Shown: positions 1-8,183 of the stretch, in pieces
Numbering within the stretch: position 1 is the stretch's first letter
Layout: each line of letters starts with the position of its first letter
NCBI GenBank assembly: GCA_002420235.1
Contig: DIHQ01000158.1
Location: 1 to 45,929, forward strand
DNA length: 45,929 bases
DNA from: Flavobacteriales bacterium UBA5692
GTDB lineage: Bacteria; Bacteroidota; Bacteroidia; Flavobacteriales_D; Sanyastnellaceae
Direction of reading: 5' to 3'
The notes under the pieces: generated by a model
Told to the model about the DNA's origin: nothing
Databases searched by the model: none
Seen by the model: only the letters and a program-made list of their open reading frames with translations
Program-made: the position numbers and the translations under genes

Positions 1-1
1 T

Positions 2-715
2 GCAGCGGTTGGGGAGATTATTGAAATAGAGGGACAGCCACTCGAGGTGGTCGGGGTCTTCGCCAAGCAAGGGGCATCAGCTATAACCGACGGGTTTGAC
101 CGTGCGGTGCTTGTTCCAGCAAAATTCGGTCACCGTATAATGGACTATGGAATGGGAACCACTATCATGGTCAAGCCAGTTGAAGGTGTGACGACCGACA
201 TATTATCAGATGAGATTGTGCAACAATTCCGATCGGTTCGGCGTCTGAGACCGCGAGAGGATGACGATTTCTCTGTTAACCAGGTTAATATGCTGACTTC
301 CATTTTGGATTCCATTTTTCAGCAAGTTGAATACGGTGGTTGGTTCATAGGAATCTTTGCCATTCTTGTAGGGTGCTTCAGTATCGCTAACATCATGTTT
401 GTTAGTGTCCGTGAACGCACACGTATCATCGGTGTGCAAAAAGCGATTGGTGCAAAGTCCAATTTCATTATGCTTCAATTTCTCTTTGAGGCCGTTGCAC
501 TCTGTTTAATTGGCGCCTTTTTTGCGTTGTTCGCAATTGAAGCTATTGTCGTCGTTGTGAATGCTTGGGATGTTGGATTTTTGTTACAAGTTAGGCCTAC
601 CCGCATCATTATAGCACTGAGTGTCGCGGTGGTTTCAGGGCTTGTTGCAGGATTAGCGCCAGCGCGCCGGGCAGCGGAAATGGCACCGGTTGAGGCCATG
701 CGAAATACCGGATGA
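2..715 (+). CDS. MacB-like ABC transporter permease, C-terminal part (5' end outside window)
   Basis: This is the last ~237 residues of an ABC transporter permease of the MacB/FtsX family; the reading frame is open from base 2, so the start lies upstream of the window. The visible part holds the end of the periplasmic MacB_PCD region, then the C-terminal FtsX domain. That domain shows a hydrophobic helix followed by VRERTRIIGVQKAIGAK, the conserved cytoplasmic loop seen after the second helix in MacB permeases, then two more hydrophobic helices and the terminal LAPARRAAEMAPVEAMR motif. Such permeases work with a separate or fused ATPase to export peptides, antibiotics or lipoproteins across the inner membrane through mechanotransmission. 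The ATPase is not visible here. The substrate cannot be told from this fragment. Family assignment is secure. Confidence 0.9.
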   Translation, partial: AAVGEIIEIEGQPLEVVGVFAKQGASAITDGFDRAVLVPAKFGHRIMDYGMGTTIMVKPVEGVTTDILSDEIVQQFRSVRRLRPREDDDFSVNQVNMLTSILDSIFQQVEYGGWFIGIFAILVGCFSIANIMFVSVRERTRIIGVQKAIGAKSNFIMLQFLFEAVALCLIGAFFALFAIEAIVVVVNAWDVGFLLQVRPTRIIIALSVAVVSGLVAGLAPARRAAEMAPVEAMRNTG

Positions 716-738
716 TGATCCCTGCGTAAATTTCGAAC

Positions 739-1593
739 ATGCGAACAGTTTTGGTTACAGGAGCGAAGGGCCAGTTGGGGTCACGGTTGATGGAAAATGC
801 TAGCCAAAATAACCTACGTATCCTCGGGTTCGATCGGGATGAGCTGGATATTACGTCCCAGCAATCCATATCTGATGCATTGAGAACACACGCGCCAGAC
901 GTCATTATCAATGCTGCAGCATACACGTCGGTGGACCGAGCAGAAGATGAACAGCAACTTGCCTACGCAATTAATACGGATGGAACCCGGCTGCTTGCCA
1001 AAGCTTGTGCGTTGCATGGAGTCGACCTGATACACATCAGTACTGATTATGTCTTCGACGGCAAGCAAGACCGGCCTTATACCTCATCCGATAAGCCGAA
1101 TCCTCTGGGAATCTATGCCAATTCAAAACGTACCGGTGAGTTGGCGGTGGCAGGAACAGAAGGATTCCGATGGTGGGTGGTTCGGGTAGCTTGGTTGTGT
1201 GATACTCGCGGCCAAAACTTCTTACAAACGATGCTTCGCCTCGGTCGGTCGGATAAGTATTTGCGTGTGGTTAACGATCAGCACGGAGCCCCCACATTTG
1301 CTAGACCGTTCGCCGAAGCGCTGCTGAAGTTGGCAGCCCACGCTGAACAGGTACCTTGTGGAATTTGGCATTATGGCCCTGAAGGCCAAACGACTTGGTT
1401 TGGATTCGCACAAGCTATTTTTGAATTGCACGGTATGGACGTGAAGTTATCACCGTGTATAACAGCAGACTATCCGACTATCGCAAAACGACCCGCTAAC
1501 TCTTGTTTGGACGGCAAGCCCTTTTTGGATGCATTGCAATTGCCCTATCTTCATTGGAAGGAAGTGTTGAAACAAGAACTTAAACTGGGTTAA
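739..1593 (+). CDS. rfbD: dTDP-4-dehydrorhamnose reductase
   Basis: The enzyme reduces dTDP-4-dehydro-L-rhamnose to dTDP-L-rhamnose with NAD(P)H, the last step of the nucleotide-sugar pathway that feeds O-antigen and other surface glycans; it is cytosolic. The 284-residue length is normal for RmlD. The N-terminus carries the Rossmann motif VTGAKGQLGSRL (residues 6-17), followed by the family signature DVIINAAAYTSVDRAE. The catalytic YxxxK is YANSK near residue 128, and HISTDYVFDG precedes it. The ATG start is 23 bases after the upstream stop. rfbA, rfbB and rfbC are not in this window. A phosphohexomutase follows in the same frame, so the two are probably cotranscribed and both serve sugar-nucleotide supply. 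Confidence 0.93.
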   Translation: MRTVLVTGAKGQLGSRLMENASQNNLRILGFDRDELDITSQQSISDALRTHAPDVIINAAAYTSVDRAEDEQQLAYAINTDGTRLLAKACALHGVDLIHISTDYVFDGKQDRPYTSSDKPNPLGIYANSKRTGELAVAGTEGFRWWVVRVAWLCDTRGQNFLQTMLRLGRSDKYLRVVNDQHGAPTFARPFAEALLKLAAHAEQVPCGIWHYGPEGQTTWFGFAQAIFELHGMDVKLSPCITADYPTIAKRPANSCLDGKPFLDALQLPYLHWKEVLKQELKLG

Positions 1594-1605
1594 AGTCCAT
1601 TTGAA

Positions 1606-3372
1606 TTGAGCATAAAAGGAAAAGAACTCCTAGAATTCGCCCAACGCCGAGCGGAAGTTTGGACTCAAGCACCATATGATAAGGCGACTCAGGATGAGGC
1701 GCTTGCTTTGCTTGAAGAAGGCGGTGAAGCACTGGTTGAAGCCTTCTACACGGATCTGGATTTCGGAACAGGAGGACTGCGTGGCCTTATGGGCGTTGGG
1801 ACCAATCGGATGAATGCATATACTGTTGCCAAGGCGACTCAGGGTTTGGCTAATTATGTGCTTGGCCAGGAGCCAACAGGCTCTTCCATCGCAATTGCCT
1901 ACGATTCACGTAACAGCAGCTCAGCATTTGCCCAGGTGGTGGCTGAAGTCATGGCGGGAAATGGCATTGAAGTCCACTTGTTCCCCGAGCTGCGCCCGAC
2001 GCCACAACTCTCATTTACCGTTCGGGAAATCGGGTGTACAGCAGGAGTTGTCATAACGGCAAGTCATAATCCGAAGGAGTATAACGGCTTCAAAGTTTAT
2101 TGGAGCGACGGGGGTCAAATTGTACCTCCCCGCGACCAAGCCATAATGGAGCATATTCGTGCTGTATCAGGGCCTGATGAAGTACAATGGGGCCGGGAAC
2201 CCTCCGCGCAAGCACTTATCCATATTTTGAATGACGAGTGCGATGAAGCGTATCGACGCGCCGTTCTGGATTTAAGATTGAGCGCAGACTTGGTGGCGTT
2301 TGGAAGTGATTTGAGTATTGTTTACACACCACTTCACGGTTCGGGATCTGTCTCCGTTATTTCTGCGTTGGAGGCCGCGGGTTTTCGTAATATTCACGTG
2401 GTTGAAAGCCAGCGGGAACCCGATGGTAACTTTCCGACTGTGCATAGCCCCAATCCGGAGGAGGGTGCGGCGCTTTCTGAAGCCATCGCATTAGCCAAAC
2501 AGGTAGATGCGAGTTTGGTCTTGGGCACTGATCCTGACTCAGACCGGGTGGGTATTGCTGTGCCGGATGTCCAATCCGAAGGAGGATGGCGACTCTTGAA
2601 TGGTAACGAGACCGGGGCATTATTGGTGGATTATGTCGTTACCCAGCGGGCGCTTCAACAACAGCTAAATTTTGGGGATTTTGTGGCCAAAACCATTGTT
2701 ACATCTGACCTCATCGCAGACATAGGACGCCATGCTGGCCTAGATGTTCAAGAGACCCTTACCGGATTCAAATGGATTGCGGATACCATCCGCCGGAAAG
2801 AGGGCAGAGGAAGATTTGTTGTCGGCGGCGAGGAAAGCTACGGGTACATGATTGGCGACGCTGTCAGGGATAAAGATGCCGTTGCGGCAGTATGTGTTTT
2901 GTGCGAATTGACTCATGTGGTTTATGCCGAAGGTTCCGATTTACTCGGCCGCCTCGAATCCATTCACCGCACCCACGGTGCTTATAAAGAGGTTTTGGTT
3001 TCACAGACAAAACACGGCCGAGCAGGTAGGGCAGAAATTGCGACCCAAATGGAAGGATTTCGGACAGCTCCGCCTTCTGAATTGGCTGGAGATCGGGTGG
3101 TCGAAGTACGGGATTATATCGCCCAATTCGCGACTAATCTTTTGGATGGTTCAAAGCGAGTCCTTGAGTTGCCGTCTTCGAATGTGATACAATTGGTAAC
3201 AGAGAACGACACTCTTGTTACGGCAAGGCCTAGCGGAACAGAGCCGAAGATTAAATTCTATTTTTCGGTCCGAATGCCGGTAGATAAATGGCCAAATGGC
3301 GATTATACCCGAGCCATGGAGGCGCTGGAAGATCGAATTAACCTACTGAAGAAAGACATGGGAGTCTATTGA
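1606..3372 (+). CDS. Phospho-sugar mutase (phosphoglucomutase/phosphomannomutase family)
   Basis: An alpha-D-phosphohexomutase of 588 residues, the long PGM2-like type common in Bacteroidota. It interconverts hexose 1- and 6-phosphates (glucose and/or mannose) through a phosphoserine. All four family motifs are present: the phosphoserine loop TASHNPKEYNG (Ser153), the metal loop TDPDSDR (Asp309, Asp311, Asp313), the sugar-binding loop GGEESYG (about 407-413) and the phosphate-binding loop RPSGTEPK (about 541-548). The start is chosen as TTG at 1606. No ATG lies near the family's N-terminus; the first downstream ATG would remove the LDFGTGGLRG region. The gene is in the same frame as rfbD, separated only by its TAA and 12 bases. 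Sugar preference cannot be read from the sequence. Confidence 0.92.
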   Translation: MSIKGKELLEFAQRRAEVWTQAPYDKATQDEALALLEEGGEALVEAFYTDLDFGTGGLRGLMGVGTNRMNAYTVAKATQGLANYVLGQEPTGSSIAIAYDSRNSSSAFAQVVAEVMAGNGIEVHLFPELRPTPQLSFTVREIGCTAGVVITASHNPKEYNGFKVYWSDGGQIVPPRDQAIMEHIRAVSGPDEVQWGREPSAQALIHILNDECDEAYRRAVLDLRLSADLVAFGSDLSIVYTPLHGSGSVSVISALEAAGFRNIHVVESQREPDGNFPTVHSPNPEEGAALSEAIALAKQVDASLVLGTDPDSDRVGIAVPDVQSEGGWRLLNGNETGALLVDYVVTQRALQQQLNFGDFVAKTIVTSDLIADIGRHAGLDVQETLTGFKWIADTIRRKEGRGRFVVGGEESYGYMIGDAVRDKDAVAAVCVLCELTHVVYAEGSDLLGRLESIHRTHGAYKEVLVSQTKHGRAGRAEIATQMEGFRTAPPSELAGDRVVEVRDYIAQFATNLLDGSKRVLELPSSNVIQLVTENDTLVTARPSGTEPKIKFYFSVRMPVDKWPNGDYTRAMEALEDRINLLKKDMGVY

Positions 3373-3390
3373 GAGGACTAGCCGAGGGAT

Positions 3391-3960
3391 TTAGCGCATG
3401 ACTGAAGCATCTTCAAGGCGTTCCATTCCTTCTTCAATTTGGTCGCGCAGTTCTTCCCATGGGAAGGTGCGCTCCATGTCGGGAAGGACGTATTCGATGA
3501 TGTTCTCAACGAATGGGTAGAGCGCGGATCGTTCAATCTGCTCTTTCGGCAACCAATTGCCGGGGCCAAAGAATCCATCTAAAACGTATATAAATACACT
3601 TAAGAAAAACAGGGCTTGCACCAATCCTAGTGTAAGCCCACCGAGTTTGTTTAATACGCCCAATGCTGTGAAGTCGACGACTTTTTCCAAGAGTTTTGCG
3701 ATGAGGCGAACCCCCAAAACAACACCAATGAATGTAAGAGCAAAAGCACCTAATTCAGTTGATCGAACCGACCAGTCGAAATGCTGATTCAACCATTCCG
3801 CTGCATAAGTGGAAAAGTGAAAGCCGGTATAAACGCCTAATACCAGTGCTACGATGGAAGCCACTTTGATGATGAGTCCCTTCCGAAAACCATTGAACAT
3901 GGCCCAGGCAAGCCAAAGACCTAAAAAGGCATCAACTGCTCCAATTTGATCCCAATGCAT
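3391..3960 (-). CDS. cvpA: CvpA family membrane protein
   Basis: A 189-residue inner-membrane protein of the CvpA (colicin V production) family. The N-terminus has the family pattern: a short helix ending in GFRKGLI, then a second strongly hydrophobic segment IVALVLGVYTGFHF, then two further hydrophobic segments around residues 65-85 and 100-130. The C-terminal tail after residue 145 is soluble and acidic. CvpA proteins are linked to envelope integrity and bile/stress resistance in other bacteria, but their biochemical role is unsettled. The gene converges with the phosphomutase (18 bases apart) and diverges from the GNAT gene. A TATTTTG sequence lies a few bases before its ATG, one base short of the usual -7 box. 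Confidence 0.85.
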   Translation of the reverse strand: MHWDQIGAVDAFLGLWLAWAMFNGFRKGLIIKVASIVALVLGVYTGFHFSTYAAEWLNQHFDWSVRSTELGAFALTFIGVVLGVRLIAKLLEKVVDFTALGVLNKLGGLTLGLVQALFFLSVFIYVLDGFFGPGNWLPKEQIERSALYPFVENIIEYVLPDMERTFPWEELRDQIEEGMERLEDASVMR

Positions 3961-3986
3961 GCCGCAAAATAGAAAGAAAGCCGCGC

Positions 3987-3994
3987 TACCTTTA
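3987..3994 (+). promoter_or_regulatory. Putative -7 box for the GNAT gene
   Basis: TACCTTTA matches seven of eight positions of the Bacteroidota -7 element TAnnTTTG and ends four bases before the ATG of the acetyltransferase. No clear -33 TTG is visible. The spacing suggests a leaderless transcript. This is inferred from sequence only. Confidence 0.4.
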
Positions 3995-3998
3995 CTTC

Positions 3999-4493
3999 AT
4001 GGACGAATCAAGTTCAGCTTTCACCATTCGAAGCGGCACACAAGAGGATGTTGCATCTGTTCATAAATTAATCGTTGAATTGGCGATATACGAGCGCGCT
4101 GAAAATGAGGTGACGACGACTATTCAGCAACTTAAGGAAGATGGCTTTGGAGTAGACCCGATTTACCGGCTTTTTGTCGCTGAGTCGCAAGGTGAGATTG
4201 TTGGTATGGCACTATGGTACGAGAAGTACAGCACATGGAAGGGCCGGTGCGGATTTTTGGAAGATTTGGTGGTACGTCAAACGCATCGAGGCAAGGGAAT
4301 AGGCAAAGCGCTTTTTTTAGCTGTTGCCGAAGCTTGTGCTGTTGCTGATTATGGAAGAATGGAATGGCAAGTACTGGACTGGAATGAGTTAGCGATTGGA
4401 TTTTACGATTCGCTCGGCGCCGAATTGGATTCGGAGTGGCTCAATGGAAAGTTAACGCGTGAAGGGCTGAGGGGACTTGCAACCAGTCGTTAG
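3999..4493 (+). CDS. GNAT family N-acetyltransferase (diamine acetyltransferase-like)
   Basis: A 164-residue cytosolic acetyl-CoA-dependent acetyltransferase. The acetyl-CoA pyrophosphate loop is RGKGIG (residues 97-102), preceded by the beta-4 strand CGFLEDLVV. The C-terminal motif MEWQVLDWNELAIGFYDSLGA (about 121-141, Tyr136 as likely general acid) closely resembles the spermidine/spermine and thialysine acetyltransferase (SSAT-like) group, which typically shows WxVLDWN followed by FY. This suggests a polyamine or amino-acid analogue substrate, but that is inference. The N-terminal ~8 residues are extra to the fold. Its TAG stop is interlocked with the TAA of the convergent DUF2795 gene. 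Confidence 0.88.
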   Translation: MDESSSAFTIRSGTQEDVASVHKLIVELAIYERAENEVTTTIQQLKEDGFGVDPIYRLFVAESQGEIVGMALWYEKYSTWKGRCGFLEDLVVRQTHRGKGIGKALFLAVAEACAVADYGRMEWQVLDWNELAIGFYDSLGAELDSEWLNGKLTREGLRGLATSR

Positions 4494-4711
4494 TATTCAT
4501 CCTCGTTGAAGAAAAAGTCTTCTTTGCTCGGGTAGTCGGGCCAGATGTCTTCAATGGTTTCGAACGGATCACCTTCGTCTTCGAGTTGCTGTAAATTTTC
4601 CACAACTTCAAGTGGCGCGCCGGTGCGCATGGCGAAGTCAATCAACTCATCCTTGCTAGCGGGCCAGGGAGCATCTTCGAGATAGGAAGCCAATTCAAGT
4701 GTCCAGTACAT
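4490..4711 (-). CDS. DUF2795 domain-containing protein
   Basis: A 73-residue acidic protein starting MYWTLELASYLEDAPWPASK, a conserved opening of short DUF2795 proteins in Bacteroidota. The remainder follows the family pattern DELIDFAMRTGAPLEVVENLQQL and ends in a variable, very acidic tail (FFFNEDEY). The function of the family is not known. There is no signal peptide or membrane segment, so it should be cytosolic. Its last codons overlap the end of the GNAT gene by four bases. A good -7 box and a -33 TTG are present upstream. Confidence 0.85.
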   Translation of the reverse strand: MYWTLELASYLEDAPWPASKDELIDFAMRTGAPLEVVENLQQLEDEGDPFETIEDIWPDYPSKEDFFFNEDEY

Positions 4712-4730
4712 GATAAGCGTCTTCAGCGCG

Positions 4731-4760
4731 CAAAAATAGAAGAATCACAATCACATCCAA
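4731..4760 (-). promoter_or_regulatory. Putative promoter of the DUF2795 gene (-33 TTG / -7 TATTTTTG)
   Basis: Reading on the minus strand, TTG (4760-4758) is followed after 19 bases by TATTTTTG (4738-4731), an exact match to TAnnTTTG at a spacing reported for Bacteroidota promoters. The gene's ATG lies 19 bases downstream of the box. This is among the best promoter candidates in the window. Confidence 0.55.
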
Positions 4761-4813
4761 GAAAATCTTTAGAAACGAGATGTTTTATGCTTTAATTGGC
4801 ATGAAAATCGGAC

Positions 4814-5368
4814 TTAAGGCTCTGATTCCCATTGAATTTCAGGGGTGCCAGTTGCTGCATGTAGATGCCGACTCCACACAAAAAACAGATCGCTCAATCG
4901 ATTTAGGTATGCGACCAAACCTGCTGGTATGGTTTCATTGCGTCCGAGGGCGATGACCCTTCGTTCACTGCGTCTACAGACCACTCGGCATTTGTGTGCA
5001 GCCACCACGGCAGGGTGACCACCAGGAAGAATAAACTGTTTTAGTTTGGGTAGGGCTTCGTTTTTGGCGTCGATCCAGGCTTCCATTTCGGCTACCCGTG
5101 TCGATGGAACGGATGGTAAGTGCTTGGTCATCTCGGCATCAATTGTGGCCAAATGGCTCCCCCAAGAGAAAACATCGGATTGGATTGTACGCAAAAATGC
5201 TGCGTCTTCGGACTCCGCAACTGCAGCATATGCGCCCATTTCGCCAATGCACACATTGAGTTCGTCCATGGTTCCATAGGCTTCAATTCGAAAGTCATCC
5301 TTACTCAATCGTTGGCCACCGAATAACGATGTGGTTCCGTCATCACCGGTTCGTGTGTAAATTCGCAT
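4814..5368 (-). CDS. Cob(I)yrinic acid a,c-diamide adenosyltransferase, PduO type
   Basis: This enzyme transfers the adenosyl group of ATP to cob(I)alamin, making adenosylcobalamin for B12-dependent mutases; it is a cytosolic trimer. The N-terminus MRIYTRTGDDGTTSLFGGQR is the PduO/MMAB signature, and the C-terminal half holds CRVVCRRSERRVIAL and NRLSDLFFVWSR, the conserved ATP/corrin-site helices. I start at ATG 5368 because that gives the family N-terminus exactly; an in-frame TTG five codons upstream is the only longer choice. With that start the protein is 184 residues, normal for the family. The likely user of the product is methylmalonyl-CoA mutase, given the epimerase gene at 16276. Confidence 0.92.
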   Translation of the reverse strand: MRIYTRTGDDGTTSLFGGQRLSKDDFRIEAYGTMDELNVCIGEMGAYAAVAESEDAAFLRTIQSDVFSWGSHLATIDAEMTKHLPSVPSTRVAEMEAWIDAKNEALPKLKQFILPGGHPAVVAAHKCRVVCRRSERRVIALGRNETIPAGLVAYLNRLSDLFFVWSRHLHAATGTPEIQWESEP

Positions 5369-5415
5369 GTGGCATTCATTCAATGGAGCAAGCTACAAAG
5401 CAAAGGACAGACACC

Positions 5416-5423
5416 TACCTTTA
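5416..5423 (+). promoter_or_regulatory. Putative -7 box for comEB
   Basis: TACCTTTA, one mismatch to TAnnTTTG, lies in the divergent gap between the cobalamin adenosyltransferase and the deaminase. It sits 21 bases before a TTG and 51 before the preferred ATG. No -33 TTG is clear. Confidence 0.35.
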
Positions 5424-5474
5424 CAGGCGTAAACCAACCCACACTTGGAACCGGAATCAACGCACACCCCTGAA

Positions 5475-5909
5475 ATGACTAAGCAGCTGCGCTACGATGA
5501 GGCGTACATGCGGATGGCGAGCGAATGGTCTCAACTTTCGCATTGCATGAGGAAGCAGGTTGGCGCATTGATTGTGAAGGATCGGATGATCATCGCTGAC
5601 GGGTTTAACGGTACGCCCACTGGATTTCCCAATGTTTGTGAGAACAATCAAGGGGAAACTCAATGGTACGTGCTTCATGCGGAGGCCAATGCCATTACTA
5701 AGTTGGCCCGGTCTAATAACTCCGCAGTCGGTGCAACCCTATACATCACATTGTCTCCGTGCCGTGAATGTTCGAAGCTGATTCATCAGGCGGGCATTAG
5801 TCGGGTGGTCTACCGCGATGAGTATAAAGATTCCCAAGGGCTTGAATTTTTAAAGCAGGCAGGTGTGGAGCTGGTGCACCTCGAACAACGGCGGAAGTTG
5901 AGGAGTTAA
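5475..5909 (+). CDS. comEB: dCMP deaminase family protein (ComEB-like)
   Basis: A zinc-dependent deoxycytidylate deaminase, which converts dCMP to dUMP for thymidylate synthesis; cytosolic. The zinc ligands and catalytic glutamate are visible as HAE (His68, Glu70) and SPCREC (Cys96, Cys99). KQVGALIVKDRMIIADGFNGTPTG is the family's conserved substrate-side region. I start at ATG 5475 (MTKQLRYDEAYM), which matches the usual N-terminus and gives 144 residues. An in-frame TTG at 5445 would add ten residues and cannot be ruled out, since the upstream -7 box sits closer to it. The S41 peptidase begins seven bases after the stop, so the two are probably cotranscribed. Confidence 0.9.
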   Translation: MTKQLRYDEAYMRMASEWSQLSHCMRKQVGALIVKDRMIIADGFNGTPTGFPNVCENNQGETQWYVLHAEANAITKLARSNNSAVGATLYITLSPCRECSKLIHQAGISRVVYRDEYKDSQGLEFLKQAGVELVHLEQRRKLRS

Positions 5910-5916
5910 TACAGGA

Positions 5917-7557
5917 ATGAACACAAACGGGAAATCATTAACCCCATCTTGGCAGCCTCTGGCGTACGCAGTCATTCTGATTATAGGGGTTTATATAGGG
6001 CTCCAGACAGGTGGTGGTTCTTCTAAGGGCCTGCAAATGGGTGGTCCGCGGAGCGCATTAAATGGTGTGCTCGATCGGGTAGAACAGACGTACGTTGACC
6101 CTATTGTTCGCGAGGAACTGGAACAAATAGCCCTTGATGCCGTGCTGAAAAAATTAGATCCGCACAGCCTGTTCATCAGTGCTGAAGAATTAGCTGCTTT
6201 GGCCGAACCTATGGAGGGTAATTTTGAGGGTATCGGTGTGGAGTTTATCATCCAGCGGGATACGCTGGTAGTGGTTGCGGCCATTCCTGGTGGACCTTCG
6301 GAAAAGGCCGGCATTCGCGCCGGGGACCGGGTTTTGACCGTTGATTCGGTTCCCATTTCTGGCCCTGGTCTCACCAATCAGCGCGTCATGAAATTGTTAA
6401 AAGGCCCCCGAAATACGACTGTGGTGGTTGGATTGGACCGAGCGGATACGTTAAAGCAAGTCTTGCTGCGCCGTGATCGTATTCCCATTCACAGCGTTGT
6501 CTGCGCGGCAAATTTGGACGATGAACGCGGCTATATCAAAGTAATCCGTTTTGCACAAAATACAGCTGATGAATTTGAGCTGGCAATGGAAACATTAGAG
6601 GAGCAGGGATTGAGGGAGGTAATAGTGGATTTGCGCGGCAATGGAGGGGGATATCTAAATGCTGTGGTGCCCATGGTCGAGTCGTTCTTAGAAACCGACG
6701 ATTTGGTTGTATATACAGAAGGAGAGCATGTGCCACGACGAACCTACAAAGCGCGACAGAATGGTCGTTGGAAGGACTGGGATATTGCCGTTTTAGTTGA
6801 CGAATCATCGGCTTCTGCATCTGAGATTTTTGCCGGTGCAATCCAAGATCATGATCGTGGCCCTGTCATCGGTCGTCGAACGTTCGGTAAAGGACTGGTT
6901 CAAGAAGAATTCTCCATATCGAGTCTCGGAGCGCTGCGTTTGACTGTGGCGAGGTTTTACACTCCAACGGGTCGGGCCATTCAACGGCCATATGGTGAGA
7001 ATGTTGATTACGGTGATGACTTTTTCGCACGGTATGAACGTGGGGAATTGTTCCACGAGGACAGCATAGCTAAAGCGGATTCTTTAATGTACCTCACGCC
7101 TGCGGGAAAAGTGGTTCACGGCGCTGGAGGAATTACGCCCGATGTTTTCGTAGCACTGGATACAATCCGTTGGTCGGGTTACCTGTCTGATTTGAGTTGG
7201 AGCGGGACACTCCGAGATGCAGCATTCGCTTATGTTAATACCAATCGGGCTGAGGTTGAGCGACAAGCAGTAAACGCAGGTGCCGGATTAAAGAATGAAG
7301 CGCTACTCAATTTCTTAATTGCATATGCCCAAACGGAGGGCATCCCACCACCGCTCGAATGGACTGCAGATGAACGCAGGGAACTAACTGATCGCATGGC
7401 GGCACAAGTCATTCGAAATGTTGCCGGAGAGAAAGCATATTATACTTATCTCACCCGTGACGACGATGTAGTTGAGCGTGCTGTGTATTGGCTTAAAAAT
7501 AAGTCGCAGATGGCTATCATTGATGGTCGATTAACTTTGCAGCAAGAATCGCATTAA
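5917..7557 (+). CDS. S41 family C-terminal processing peptidase with PDZ domain
   Basis: A 546-residue periplasmic serine protease of the CtpA/Prc family, anchored by an N-terminal membrane helix (about residues 14-28, AYAVILIIGVYIGL). The PDZ domain follows at about 95-185 (GNFEGIGVEF, then GGPSEKAGIRAGDRVLTVD). The catalytic domain contains VDLRGNGGGYL and the Ser/Lys dyad: Ser300 in DESSASASEIFAG and Lys325 in RRTFGKGLVQ, exactly 25 residues apart as in CtpA and Prc. These enzymes trim or degrade envelope proteins from their C-termini. The ~200-residue C-terminal extension after the catalytic core is usual in Bacteroidota homologues. The gene lies between comEB and the superoxide dismutase gene. 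Confidence 0.92.
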   Translation: MNTNGKSLTPSWQPLAYAVILIIGVYIGLQTGGGSSKGLQMGGPRSALNGVLDRVEQTYVDPIVREELEQIALDAVLKKLDPHSLFISAEELAALAEPMEGNFEGIGVEFIIQRDTLVVVAAIPGGPSEKAGIRAGDRVLTVDSVPISGPGLTNQRVMKLLKGPRNTTVVVGLDRADTLKQVLLRRDRIPIHSVVCAANLDDERGYIKVIRFAQNTADEFELAMETLEEQGLREVIVDLRGNGGGYLNAVVPMVESFLETDDLVVYTEGEHVPRRTYKARQNGRWKDWDIAVLVDESSASASEIFAGAIQDHDRGPVIGRRTFGKGLVQEEFSISSLGALRLTVARFYTPTGRAIQRPYGENVDYGDDFFARYERGELFHEDSIAKADSLMYLTPAGKVVHGAGGITPDVFVALDTIRWSGYLSDLSWSGTLRDAAFAYVNTNRAEVERQAVNAGAGLKNEALLNFLIAYAQTEGIPPPLEWTADERRELTDRMAAQVIRNVAGEKAYYTYLTRDDDVVERAVYWLKNKSQMAIIDGRLTLQQESH

Positions 7558-7577
7558 TCTAATAATTAAAACAAGTC

Positions 7578-8183
7578 ATGGCTTTTGAACTCCCAAACCT
7601 CTCCTATGCATACGATGCACTTGAGCCACACATTGATGCGCGCACCATGGAAATCCACCATGGAAAGCATCACGCAGGTTACACGTCAAAGTTGAACACC
7701 GCCGTTGAAGGCACGGATATGGACGGGAAGAGCATAGAGGTCTTGCTGGCCGAGCATTCGGACAGCAGCGCTGTGCGTAACAATGGAGGCGGATACTACA
7801 ATCACTCTCTTTTCTGGAGCATTATGTCGCCTAATGGTGGAGGCTCTCCCACAGGTGATTTAGCCGCGGCCATCGATACCGATCTTGGTGGATGGGACAC
7901 GTTCAAGCAGACCTTTGCCAACGCAGCTGCTACCCGATTCGGTTCTGGTTGGGCGTGGGTGTGCGTCAAGGAAGGTAAGCTCGAAATTTGCTCTTCTGCC
8001 AATCAAGATAATCCACTCATGCCAGGTGTCGGTTGTGGAGGAACGCCTATTCTGGGACTTGACGTATGGGAACACGCTTATTATTTGAATTATCAGAATC
8101 GCCGTCCGGATTACATTGCGGCGTTCTTTAGCGTCATTGACTGGGATGCAGTTGCCCAGCGGTACGCAGCGGCTCGCGCGTGA
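7578..8183 (+). CDS. sodA: Superoxide dismutase, Mn/Fe type
   Basis: The enzyme dismutates superoxide to hydrogen peroxide and oxygen; 201 residues, no signal peptide, so cytosolic. The four metal ligands are visible: His27 in EIHHGKHH, His76 in NHSLFW, and Asp162 and His166 in DVWEHAYYLNYQNRRPDY. NNGGGYYNH and Gln143 in SSANQDNPLM are the pattern of manganese-type rather than iron-type enzymes, so I favour Mn, though cambialistic use of either metal occurs in this family and is not decidable here. The ATG follows the peptidase stop by 20 bases. Its TGA overlaps the GTG start of ispD, showing translational coupling. Confidence 0.94.
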   Translation: MAFELPNLSYAYDALEPHIDARTMEIHHGKHHAGYTSKLNTAVEGTDMDGKSIEVLLAEHSDSSAVRNNGGGYYNHSLFWSIMSPNGGGSPTGDLAAAIDTDLGGWDTFKQTFANAAATRFGSGWAWVCVKEGKLEICSSANQDNPLMPGVGCGGTPILGLDVWEHAYYLNYQNRRPDYIAAFFSVIDWDAVAQRYAAARA

